Assembly (NCBI RefSeq): GCF_016406105.1
Contig: NZ_CP066308.1
Location: 3,521,501-3,585,500 of the forward strand
Source: Brevibacillus composti
GTDB lineage: Bacteria; Bacillota; Bacilli; Brevibacillales; Brevibacillaceae
DNA: 64,000 bases
Reading direction: 5' to 3'
How positions within the stretch are numbered: the stretch's first letter is position 1; every line of letters starts with the position of its first letter. Shown piece by piece: positions 56,781 to 64,000 of this stretch. The position numbers and the translations under genes were made by a program. A model generated the notes under the pieces. It made no database searches. It was not told the origin of the DNA and saw nothing but the letters and a program-made list of their open reading frames with translations.

Positions 56781-58420
56781 TAGGGGCTGCTGAACGGTTT
56801 TCAAACTTCAAAAATGTTTCCAAAAGCAGGAATTCTATAGGAAAGAAGACGGTTTAACCAGGAGACAAAAAAATCCCGCAGCCTACGCTCGAGGTTCATC
56901 ACCAGGAGCTGAAGCGCGATGACGGTTTCACTTGTTTTCGCAAGGCATGCTCGAATACGGCCAAGCCCATACCTGCGCTTGCCCTCACCAAATTTGCCTT
57001 CTATGGCGTTGCGTTTTCGTGCATCTTGTCTTGCGACTCGCCGTTGTTCTGTCGCTTCTTCGCCTTGTACGGGACGGCCAAGCGCCGGACCGCTCAAACG
57101 AATGCCATGCGCTTTGCAAAATGCCCTGTTTTGCCGGGTGCGATAGATTTGATCGGCAAGTACCGCCTTCGGGTAACAACCAAAGCGTCTCTTGTATGCT
57201 TCTACAGATTCGATCAGCGTCACCCCTTCGTTGAAGCTGTCCCATGATAGACGCTCCAGAAAAGCATAACCGTTCACCATGCTGACCGATACTTTGGCGC
57301 CAAACTCTACTCGCGCTTTCGCTTTGCCGCGTACGACCGGGCGGACGTGCGGTTGGTGGATGCTCACGATTCGATCTTCGATCTGATGCGTTTTGCGTTC
57401 AAACATCATGCGTTGCTGTCGATACAGTTCCTGAATCACAAGCAAGTCGCGATATTGTTTCCGGCTCAAAAGTGTCAGCGGCTGCCGTGAGGCCATGTTG
57501 CGGATAATTTGAAGGTTACGTGCTACATACCGGAGTTGCTTGCCGATCGCTCGACGAATCACCTTGCCGTTTGCACGACGCTGTTTGGCCACGGCCAGGT
57601 ACTCCTTTCGAGCTTTATCCCGATAAGTCCGTGGTTTGCGGGAACGACCAATCTGTGGAGCATGTAACGTATCGATGATCTCCTCCAGTTTCTCACGCGC
57701 CTCGTTCAGCAAGTTCAAATCGGTTGGGTACGCCACATCCGCCGGGGCACATGTGGCATCCAGCAACAAGACACCCTGGTTCGGATCTTCCTCGGATGTT
57801 GAGTGACGCTTGGTCGTACGTTTACCTTTGGATTTTGTACCTGATTTTGGTTCATCGTCACGGTCGGAATCTGGAATTGATTTAGCGGCCTCAACCGCGA
57901 TGATCTCGTTGATTTCACGGAGAACCGGTTCGCCTAAACGTTTGCGAAAATGCGTCATGAGCGACGGGTGGAACGGTGGATGATCCTGATAGCCTTCCAG
58001 CCCGATGAAGTATTGCAGATACGGGTTTTCGACAATCTGCTGGACCGTTTCCCGGTCCGACAGTTGCAAACGTTCCTGAATGATGAGTGCCCCGAGAGCG
58101 ACACGGATGGAAACGGCCTTTTGTCCACGAAACGATATGCGGAAGGACTTGGCATACTTTTTCTCTGCATGTGCCCACGGTACCAACCGAGCCAACTTGA
58201 CCCAGCGATTTTCTTTACTCAACTTGCCGCCAAATGGCAAGAAAAAATCATCAGGGAGAAGCAGTTGATTTTCACGATGAGAGAGAAATTCGTACATTCA
58301 GATCCGCTCCATGTGCAAGGAATTTGAAGAAAAATCGTCGATTTCCTTGCACATGATTTCGATGAAAACGAGGCAAAACCCTTGTGGTTACAGTATTTTT
58401 TATCTGTTCAGCAGCCCCTA
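56781..58420. mobile_element. IS5/IS1182-like insertion sequence
   Basis: The ends are TAGGGGCTGCTGAAC (56781-56795) and its exact complement GTTCAGCAGCCCCTA (58406-58420), the outer TA perhaps being the target dinucleotide. It carries one transposase. The right end abuts an IS256-family fragment whose other part is missing, so this element or a later deletion removed it. Confidence 0.88.
56801..58297 (-). CDS. IS5/IS1182-superfamily transposase
   Basis: The protein has 498 residues. The N-terminal InsH-like domain (about 40-150: LQLSDRETVQQIVENPYLQYFIGL) precedes a DDE_Tnp_1 region with D in LLLDATCAPADVAYPTDL, D in KAVLADQIYRTRQNR, and E in RNAIEGKFGEGKRRYGLGRI. All three acidic residues are present. 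A charged insert (PKSGTKSKGKRTTKRHSTSEED) separates the domains. The start at 58297 lies close to the right end. Confidence 0.9.
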   Translation of the reverse strand: MYEFLSHRENQLLLPDDFFLPFGGKLSKENRWVKLARLVPWAHAEKKYAKSFRISFRGQKAVSIRVALGALIIQERLQLSDRETVQQIVENPYLQYFIGLEGYQDHPPFHPSLMTHFRKRLGEPVLREINEIIAVEAAKSIPDSDRDDEPKSGTKSKGKRTTKRHSTSEEDPNQGVLLLDATCAPADVAYPTDLNLLNEAREKLEEIIDTLHAPQIGRSRKPRTYRDKARKEYLAVAKQRRANGKVIRRAIGKQLRYVARNLQIIRNMASRQPLTLLSRKQYRDLLVIQELYRQQRMMFERKTHQIEDRIVSIHQPHVRPVVRGKAKARVEFGAKVSVSMVNGYAFLERLSWDSFNEGVTLIESVEAYKRRFGCYPKAVLADQIYRTRQNRAFCKAHGIRLSGPALGRPVQGEEATEQRRVARQDARKRNAIEGKFGEGKRRYGLGRIRACLAKTSETVIALQLLVMNLERRLRDFFVSWLNRLLSYRIPAFGNIFEV

Positions 58421-58900
58421 AATATCCCTTGATGGTTCGTTCCTGGCGGAATAACTGGGACGAGATTGCCACCTTCTTTAGATATCCTCCAGAGATTCGA
58501 AAGCTGATCTATACAACAAACGTGATCGAAAGTTATCATCGACAACTTCGAAAGGTGACAAAGGGAAAAGCCATGTTTCCCACAGACGATGCCCTTTTGA
58601 AGATGTTATATCTCGTAACCATGGATGTTCTGCGAAAGTGGACGGGACGAGTCCAGAACTGGGGCCAGATTCTCTTACAGCTATCAGTTTTCTTTGAAGA
58701 TCGGGTACAGCCGTACATCCGTTAATAAATGAAAGGCTTCATCCCCGAAAGGATTATCTTTCTCTCCACCAACGCGTCAAGGGTTCGCTTCGCCTTACGC
58801 CCTTGACTCTATTGGTTTCGAAAAAGACGTCCCAATTAGGGGGATGAAACCTTTTCATATATCGGTTGATTGAGTTTACACAAAAATCTTGACAGACCCT
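58421..58900 (+). mobile_element. IS256-family remnant (3' end of transposase and right end)
   Basis: From 58421 to 58725 the plus strand encodes KYPLMVRSWRNNWDEIATFFRYPPEIRKLIYTTNVIES and on to QPYIR, the last 100 residues of an IS256/mutator transposase including the T-T-N-x-I-E-S motif. The right terminal region with GAGTTTACACAAAAATCTTGACAG follows at 58872. The 5' three quarters are absent, cut exactly at the IS5-like end. It is not functional. From 58901 to 59084 nothing is recognised. Confidence 0.85.
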
Positions 58901-59171
58901 GTCTTTCACATAGCATCAGCTGCAATCATAAAGCCAAAGGTTCCACGCAGGGTCATTTACAGTGCTCTTTTAGTCGTGAAGCGATCAGCTTCGTCATCAC
59001 ATCAAAACAGACACGAAGGGTAAAGTATCGACCTGCTCCAGACTTCTTCTCGTTTGCATTTTTCTCAATCTTGTTACTGCTAATACATAATGTCCTCCAG
59101 TTGACGGCATAAGTTGTCCTGCTGATGACGGACAAACTGTCCGACTGAATTGATGAAAAAAAGGGGGAGAA

Positions 59172-59972
59172 TCATGATAATTCTCCCTGTATAACACGCT
59201 TGACCATATGATCATCGATGATCCGATGTTTGTTCTGTGAGCCGTAGATCAGGCAGTGCGTGCAGGCTTTGTTGATCATGCGAGCGGCTCCACTGGAGAA
59301 ACGGTAAATGTCGTCGATCGCACCTTCGGTAAATATGTCATGCTCCGCTCCAGCATAAGTTAAATGCCGCTGAATATATGCACCGGTCTGGGCCCGATCG
59401 TAATGCGGCAGCTTCCGCTGCAAATCGATGCGCTGACGAATGGCAGCATATGCCTGAAGATTCAGGCGATCCCATAGTTCGCTTTGGCCTACGAGAATGA
59501 GTGCCATCGGGCTCTGGGCGTCCATCTTGAAATTCAGCAGGAAACGTACCTCCTCCAGCATTTCGCGGTCGAGAAGATGGGCCTCATCAATGACAACGAC
59601 CGGCTGAAGCCGATGAATGCCGCGCATGAGCTCGATCTCGCGATGAAGCTGGCGTTTGGCGTCACCTCGGTAGAACTTTGACTCGCAACCGAGTTGCTCG
59701 AGCAACCCTTTGTAGAAGTGTCTCGGCGTCAGCTTGGAGTCCGACAGGTAGAGCACCTTGTACGTAGCAGGATCGAGCACCTCGGTAAACCGACGTATCG
59801 TCGTTGTCTTGCCTGTTCCGCAGTCGCCGGTAACAACGGCAAACCACTGCCGTTCGGCTGCGTACGTAAGACGCCCGAGGGTTTCTTCCAGTATGTCTGA
59901 CTCGTACAATTCGTTTGTCGGAATATCCCTCGAAAATGGAGAACAATGGAGGCCATAAAAGGATTCAAACAT
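59172..59972 (-). CDS. ExeA/TniB-type AAA+ ATPase of the transposon
   Basis: The protein has 266 residues. Walker A is GDCGTGKTTTIRRF (about 49-62), Walker B VVVIDEAHLL (about 125-134), sensor I in LILVGQSEL, and an arginine region SSGAARMINKACTHCL at the end. The N-terminal FYGLHCSPFSRDIP matches ExeA/GspA-like transposition ATPases. In Mu/Tn7-like systems such proteins select target DNA and activate the integrase. It overlaps the integrase gene by 8 bp. Confidence 0.9.
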   Translation of the reverse strand: MFESFYGLHCSPFSRDIPTNELYESDILEETLGRLTYAAERQWFAVVTGDCGTGKTTTIRRFTEVLDPATYKVLYLSDSKLTPRHFYKGLLEQLGCESKFYRGDAKRQLHREIELMRGIHRLQPVVVIDEAHLLDREMLEEVRFLLNFKMDAQSPMALILVGQSELWDRLNLQAYAAIRQRIDLQRKLPHYDRAQTGAYIQRHLTYAGAEHDIFTEGAIDDIYRFSSGAARMINKACTHCLIYGSQNKHRIIDDHMVKRVIQGELS

Positions 59973-61317
59973 GGCTGTCCTCCTTGCTCACCCGGCGATA
60001 GGCTACGGCAGGTGCCTGGTTGACCTTACGGTCCCGGCTGCGATCTTCTGCGGCAGCAAGCAACCTTGACGTATTAGCTGGCAATCTGTTTAGGTGTTCC
60101 GGCAACGGCGGACGCTTTCCTGCACGTTCGCCGATGACGAGTTCCCGTACACGCCATGGCGTATGCCCCTCATACTCGATCGTGAGCTCGGTGATATCCG
60201 CAGGGTCGTAGACGACATCCACTGTGCAGCCGATGAATGGAAGGCCAACCTCGTACTTGCGATCCATGAAACTGATGCAACCTGACTTGTCGACCTTACG
60301 TGTTTCACAGTGTAAGAAGGCATTCGCGAGCTCATCTGGATCCACGAAACGTAGGGCCTTCTTGTCGCTGCGGAAGGCACTTTCTGGACTTCGTTTGTTC
60401 TCAAGCGCTGAGTGCGGCTTGTTCTGGTAGCACTCTGACAACCACACGGCAAAAAGCTCATTCAGCCGTTCCAGTGTCTTCGGTTTTTCAAGCGCCACCT
60501 CACTCAGGAACGCGTCGACGACGCGATTGAAACGCTCGACCTTCCCTGTGGCCTCCGGCGAATAAGGCTTCGCGAACAGAAGTCGAATACCGAGCTTGGA
60601 GCATGCGCGGGTCATCCACTTCGTGCGGTATTGCTTGCCGTTGTCAAAATAGACCGATTCAGGCACGCCGAACTTCTGGATCGCCCGGCGGAAGCAGTTC
60701 TCCACGATGGATTTGTCCATGACTGGATAGAACTCACCATGCAACACAAACCGCGTCGCATCGTCGATGAACGTGACAAGGAACACTTGCTTCATCGAGC
60801 CAGCCGGACCGATGGGCAGATACGGGCCGTATTTGATGTCTGAATGCCAGAGACGATTGCGATAGCGCTGTTGAAAACGCCTTGCGGCCACTCCTGATTC
60901 CGCATACATGCGCATGTGGCGTGTGCTGTAGCCGCGCTGCGCAAGCTTCTCCTGGAGCGTACTGCGTTTGATTTCACCAGGCTGGATTCGTCCTTCCCAT
61001 TCGAGGATTTGAATGAGCTGGGCCACGCTTCTGCTGGGTACCTCACGGCGTAGCAGAATGGCCTGTTCCAATACCTCTGGTGGAATGGTTGCATCTGACG
61101 GTTGCCGCCCTTTGCCTTTCGGCTTTAGCCCTCCAAACCCCTCTTGGCGATACTTTGCCAAATACCGGCGCAGCGTCCGTTCGGAGATACCTGTCTGCTC
61201 GCAGATCCTGGCCTTGATCTCACGGGCCTTGGCAGGATCGAGTCCTTCTGCCAAGAGCGGAGACAGCAGTTGTACACGCTCCGCCGCAATGGCCTCAGCT
61301 TTCTTTTGATCTTTCAT
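59965..61317 (-). CDS. DDE (rve-type) integrase/transposase
   Basis: The protein has 450 residues. N-terminal helix-turn-helix domains (CEQTGISERTLRRYLAKYRQEGFGGL) lead into an integrase core with LWHSDIKYGPYL, SVYFDNGKQY, and the D-x35-E Glu in SPEATGKVERFNRVVDAFL. A C-terminal Mu-like beta barrel (FMDRKYEVGLPFIGCTVDVVYDP) follows. It is the catalytic transposase of the element and partners the ExeA-type ATPase. It ends in a basic tail like TniA. Confidence 0.92.
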   Translation of the reverse strand: MKDQKKAEAIAAERVQLLSPLLAEGLDPAKAREIKARICEQTGISERTLRRYLAKYRQEGFGGLKPKGKGRQPSDATIPPEVLEQAILLRREVPSRSVAQLIQILEWEGRIQPGEIKRSTLQEKLAQRGYSTRHMRMYAESGVAARRFQQRYRNRLWHSDIKYGPYLPIGPAGSMKQVFLVTFIDDATRFVLHGEFYPVMDKSIVENCFRRAIQKFGVPESVYFDNGKQYRTKWMTRACSKLGIRLLFAKPYSPEATGKVERFNRVVDAFLSEVALEKPKTLERLNELFAVWLSECYQNKPHSALENKRSPESAFRSDKKALRFVDPDELANAFLHCETRKVDKSGCISFMDRKYEVGLPFIGCTVDVVYDPADITELTIEYEGHTPWRVRELVIGERAGKRPPLPEHLNRLPANTSRLLAAAEDRSRDRKVNQAPAVAYRRVSKEDSHV

Positions 61318-61365
61318 GTTCTTAGCACCTCACTTGGTAGACTTCGAGATGAGTCTACCGCAGGG

Positions 61366-61890
61366 CTAAGTGGACAAGAATGCAGAACGGGTATGTACCC
61401 ACAAATTTGAATTGACGATGGGGCGGACAATTCTCGCCAGCCAGCCGGGGGCGTCCCCAACGTAGTGTCCGATACTGTGATGTGCAGACTGTGAAGATAC
61501 GGACGATTTCCCCACAGGGTCCTGATGAAAGCGAATGGTGATCGATACCAAACACCCCAGCCAGTATGAGCACTGCTCATGAAACCAGTTCTTCCAACGC
61601 AACAGGGTAGCGTCGTCAGACGCTACGGAAGATAGCGTATCCGGTTCTGAAATCACTTGCTCGATACATGATGATTCATACCGTTTGTATGGCACGATAC
61701 AATCTGGAAGCTCATGGTGAATTTTCTGGCAGTGCGAACAACGCAACCGTCGGATGACAAGCAGGCGGTCTTCCCCACCCTCACTCACGATCTTCCTCCT
61801 CCGGCTACCAATAACATTCATCTCTTCTCCACAGCAAGGAGAGGGAACCACCTCTGCACATCTAACGAAAAACGCCGGGTACCTTCTCAA
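61366..61890 (-). CDS. DUF6431 zinc-ribbon protein of the transposon
   Basis: The protein has 174 residues. The N-terminal zinc ribbon (SPCCGEEM...RRLRCSHCQKIHHELPDCIVPYKRYES) fits the DUF6431 family, which I know as a companion of this integrase/ATPase pair. Residues 85-174 appear less conserved and include a WKNWFHEQCSYWLG segment. The function is unknown; DNA-end recognition or regulation is possible. The first gene of the minus-strand trio, 48 bp before the integrase. Confidence 0.75.
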   Translation of the reverse strand: MRRYPAFFVRCAEVVPSPCCGEEMNVIGSRRRKIVSEGGEDRLLVIRRLRCSHCQKIHHELPDCIVPYKRYESSCIEQVISEPDTLSSVASDDATLLRWKNWFHEQCSYWLGCLVSITIRFHQDPVGKSSVSSQSAHHSIGHYVGDAPGWLARIVRPIVNSNLWVHTRSAFLST

Positions 61891-61930
61891 TCAGCTCATA
61901 ATTTGATACAATGATCATGGTGTTTTTTGG

Positions 61931-61986
61931 GGATGCATCCCGTGGACCTGTTACCGCAGGCCCACTTCTTGGGAGGCATCCTTTTT
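61931..61986 (+). ncRNA. Strongly folded RNA/terminator near the transposon right end
   Basis: GGATGC pairs with GCATCC, then CCC with GGG, and inner GTGGACCTG with CAGGCCCAC, giving a long interrupted hairpin ending in T5 on the plus strand. TACAAT just upstream (about 61909-61914) could be a -10 box. No plus-strand gene precedes it, so it may be a short RNA of about 75 nt rather than a gene terminator. The identity is unknown. Confidence 0.35.
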
Positions 61987-62094
61987 CCTTTTCAATGATA
62001 AGGTCATTATATTCAGCAACGATTGGACAGGCAATTCCGTCAGCAACTGGACATTATGTTTGAGCCGCAACATCAATCTGTCCCTCAAAAGATT

Positions 62095-62179
62095 GCCGAG
62101 CCTATTACAGCCATAAGAATTCCCCCAAAAATTAAGCGACCTCTCTCCGATTGAATACCGGGAAGAAGTCGCTTCTTAA
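62095..62179 (+). mobile_element. Remnant of an IS3-family transposase 3' end
   Basis: The plus-strand frame ends KLSDLSPIEYREEVAS-stop at 62179, the usual C-terminus of IS3/IS150-group OrfB (L-S-P-x-E-Y-R). Only about 25 codons remain. The 62180-62300 stretch shows no gene. Confidence 0.6.
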
Positions 62180-62303
62180 ATTATTGTTGTCTGTTTGAGG
62201 TGGTAAGACTAGGATGTTATTTCTGTTCACCAACAAATCAGGATCGCTTCATCTTACGCCCTTGAATTTGTTAGCTATAAAAGGCTTGCCTAAAAAACTA
62301 ACC

Positions 62304-62801
62304 TTAATCAATTTCATCAAACTCAATTATCTTACCATCCGCTTTATTAAGATTAACCTCAACCCATTGAGTTGAATGATTGTCTTCATTGGATTGAACA
62401 CTGGAAAGAGATTGAACACTGTCAGTTACATATTTATGAAGTACGTTCATCCCGTCCGATTTTTTTTCCAGGATATATAGCTCATTATTCTTTTCATCCA
62501 AGTATACGCTAGGGATAATATCCCCATCTTCTTGCTCAATCATGACATCCATTAATGTGAATGCAATATTTTTATATTGTTCATTAGAGAAAATTTCTTG
62601 GCGATCTAATTGTGTTAAGTTTCCTAAGTTAATATTAAAGGACAGGGCAATATCATTATCAACCTTATCTCGAAACTCAACAAGCCTCTGTTTAAGCAAT
62701 TCTACTTTAGAATGCTTAGCCTCATTCTTAGCATAAGCTCCCCCAAAAACCGAAAAAACCAACAGTAAAGTCAAAATAGTAAAGAGTAGCTTTTTTTTCA
62801 A
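62304..62801 (-). CDS. Secreted protein of unknown function
   Basis: The protein has 165 residues. The signal peptide is 1-24 (GGAYAK), followed by a charged helix (KVELLKQRLVEFRDKVDNDI) and a mixed alpha/beta part rich in Glu/Asp/Asn. It has no Cys and no motif I recognise. GGGAGAG precedes ATG 62801. It lies 24 bp after a truncated secreted-protein gene and is probably its operon partner. Low GC marks it as acquired DNA. Confidence 0.7.
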   Translation of the reverse strand: MKKKLLFTILTLLLVFSVFGGAYAKNEAKHSKVELLKQRLVEFRDKVDNDIALSFNINLGNLTQLDRQEIFSNEQYKNIAFTLMDVMIEQEDGDIIPSVYLDEKNNELYILEKKSDGMNVLHKYVTDSVQSLSSVQSNEDNHSTQWVEVNLNKADGKIIEFDEID

Positions 62802-62825
62802 AATTAATCTCTCCCTATCATTTTG

Positions 62826-63029
62826 TTATGGTCTCCAAATCATATCGTCAAAGCTGGCCCCACGATGAGTTTCTACCGTTTCACTATTAGCATATTCGTA
62901 GTGATTACTATAAATTTCCCAATATGCCTGTTTAGTCGGATTAACAGCTTCTCTTTCACCAGTTAAACTAACAGATCTTGCGCTATAATTAGCCTCATTT
63001 TCAGTTGCACCTTGTTTTTTATAGTTCAT
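62826..63029 (-). pseudogene. 3' part of a small protein gene cut by IS4 copy B
   Basis: The frame has 67 codons (NYKKQGATENEANYSARSVSL, TKQAYWEIYSNHYEYANSETVETHRGASFDDMIWRP). ATG 63029 lies three bases from the IS end, has no ribosome site, and an in-frame TAA lies inside the IS, so the true start was upstream and is now separated by the element. The family is unknown; it is probably a secreted peptide by context. Confidence 0.65.
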
Positions 63030-63031
63030 AT

Positions 63032-64000
63032 CAATAGCGTTGCATTAAATTCGAACCCTTCTCTGTTATTCTAAATTGTGCCAAAAATGTTAAATTAAAG
63101 ACGTCCATTGCAAGAAAAAATCTCCATAATTAGGGTAGCAGGTAGTCCTGTCCAAATCCCTAATCATAGGAGATCACGCATGGACAAGGATACACTACTT
63201 TCGTCATTTGGTAAATGGGTTGCACCCTTAAATGCAAAAATAATTTCCGACTGGACCACAGAAACCGGCGAAGACAAGTATGTGAAGAAGCTTACCACTC
63301 TAGCGTACCTTCTCATCTTCATGGACGCTCAGCTGAATCAGCGCAAGGCTTTGCGGGACATTGTCACCGAAATTGAGAATAACGAAGCCTTCCAGAAAGA
63401 ACTCGGCATCACCTCCATCAGTATTTCGCAGCTTTCCAGGAAGAACAACAAGCTGTCGCCGGAACTTTTACAGCAGCTATTTGTCGATCTGGTCGCTCAG
63501 GTCACTCGCATTCGCACGCCTGCCGCTGGGCGAGTCGGTACGGTTAAACTGCTGGATTCCACGACCATGAGTCTGTGTCTTAGCAAGTACAAGTGGGCAA
63601 CGTACCGGAAAACGAAAGCCGGCGTGAAACTCCACTTACGCGTGACCTTCTGTGATCCGGATACGGTCTATCCGGAGAAGGCCGTGCTCACTCCGGCCAA
63701 GCCGTCAGATCGCACCCAAATGGATGCGCTCATCGATGAAACCGGCGCTACTTATGTATTTGACCGCGGCTACGTGGACTACGAGAAATACGACCAGTAC
63801 TGCTGGGATGGAGTCTTCTTCGTTACTCGGTTGAAAGACAATGCTATTGTCGAAGTGATGGATGAATTTCCAACAGCGGAAGGCTCGGTCATGACTCGGG
63901 ATCGCATGGTGAAGATCGGCAAAGGGGCCAAACAGATGAAGCATGTTCTTCGCCTCATCGAAACCGTCGATTTAAAAGGAAATCCCATCCGAATCATAAC
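63032..64000. mobile_element. IS4-family insertion sequence, copy B (right end outside window)
   Basis: It begins CAATAGCGTTGCATTAAATTCG, identical to the complement of the right end of copy A, and runs beyond the window. The expected target duplication is AGTTCATAT (63023-63031), to be matched outside. Confidence 0.93.
63180..64000 (+). CDS. IS4-family transposase (copy B, partial at window end)
   Basis: ATG 63180 follows GGAGATCACGC. The 273 codons visible read the same as copy A, including LLDSTTMSL and YVFDRGYVDYEKY. The C-terminal Y-R-E-K region lies outside. The frame is intact as far as seen. Confidence 0.93.
   Translation, partial: MDKDTLLSSFGKWVAPLNAKIISDWTTETGEDKYVKKLTTLAYLLIFMDAQLNQRKALRDIVTEIENNEAFQKELGITSISISQLSRKNNKLSPELLQQLFVDLVAQVTRIRTPAAGRVGTVKLLDSTTMSLCLSKYKWATYRKTKAGVKLHLRVTFCDPDTVYPEKAVLTPAKPSDRTQMDALIDETGATYVFDRGYVDYEKYDQYCWDGVFFVTRLKDNAIVEVMDEFPTAEGSVMTRDRMVKIGKGAKQMKHVLRLIETVDLKGNPIRII

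Larger units (their letters stand above)
59085..62060. mobile_element. Three-gene DDE/ATPase transposon (DUF6431-integrase-ExeA type)
   Basis: ACATAATGTCC at 59085-59095 and GGACATTATGT at 62050-62060 are perfect inverted ends. They are followed inward by related subterminal repeats: CAGTTGACGG, TTGTCCTGCTGATGACGG on the left, and CAGTTGCTGACGG, CCTGTCC on the right (complement). Such multiple short repeats and a separate ATPase are typical of Mu/Tn7/Tn5053-like transposition. No clear target duplication is seen. The cargo is only the transposition genes and a possible structured RNA. Confidence 0.72.

Noticed and set aside
1-64000. tRNA or rRNA genes
   Set aside because: No stretch showed tRNA T-loop/CCA features or rRNA core sequences on reading both strands.

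Overview
The window looks like a chromosomal segment of an endospore-former of the order Bacillales. Gene content and protein style fit the Paenibacillaceae, most like Brevibacillus; this is inference from content, since there is no rRNA or tRNA here. The evidence is a Firmicute-type type IV pilus (T4P) operon containing a vanW-like gene, a ydaJKLMN-type exopolysaccharide operon, an L-box and a T-box riboswitch, strong AGGAGG-type ribosome sites and moderately high GC coding DNA.

Layout. 1-2554: end of a DUF3147-like membrane gene, then an accessory regulatory module (ArpU-like regulator, divergent XRE repressor, ImmA/IrrE peptidase, LexA/S24-like protein that has lost its catalytic residues). 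2537-7806: ordinary accessory genes (alpha/beta hydrolase, MFS exporter with a hairpin over its ribosome site, tandem GNAT, CGNR regulator, DinB protein). 7892-22148: T4P locus. A long minus-strand operon (orf320, vanW-like, pilB, pilT, pilC, pilin, terminator, pilD, pilM, pilN, pilO) faces three plus-strand minor pilin genes. The third minor pilin gene has an in-frame TGA at codon 8. 22220-26113: a 1297-residue multidomain secreted protein converging on the pilin genes. 26371-28218: lysine riboswitch and LysP-type permease. 28249-31864: VOC protein, AraC regulator, and a T-box-controlled Lrp regulator plus aminotransferase operon with a textbook sigma-A promoter.

31906-42081: c-di-GMP and exopolysaccharide region. 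The operon matches Bacillus subtilis ydaJKLMN (GH8-like, degenerate GGDEF receptor, DUF2334, GT2 synthase, BcsB-like). A truncated Ppx/GppA gene and an intact PAS-PAS-GGDEF-EAL protein follow. 42215-44099: ArsR regulator, internally deleted DMT transporter, WGxxGxxG-type protein. 44198-50168: catabolic cluster with a TRAP transporter, HpcH/HpaI aldolase, cupin, GntR regulator and a divergent DUF6282-type hydrolase. Matching palindromes lie in both regulated promoter regions. 50339-53448: MocR regulator, divergent EamA exporter, second DinB protein.

53449-64000 is a mobile-element graveyard with AT-rich cargo. Two copies of one IS4-family element lie in opposite orientation (54755-56230 and 63032 to beyond the window end). 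Copy A, with a perfect 9-bp target duplication, sits in the last codons of the first gene of a two-gene secreted-protein operon. Copy B cuts the start of another small operon. Between them are an IS5-like element, an IS256-family remnant, an IS3-family remnant and a three-gene transposon (DUF6431 protein, DDE integrase, ExeA-type ATPase) with matching ends.
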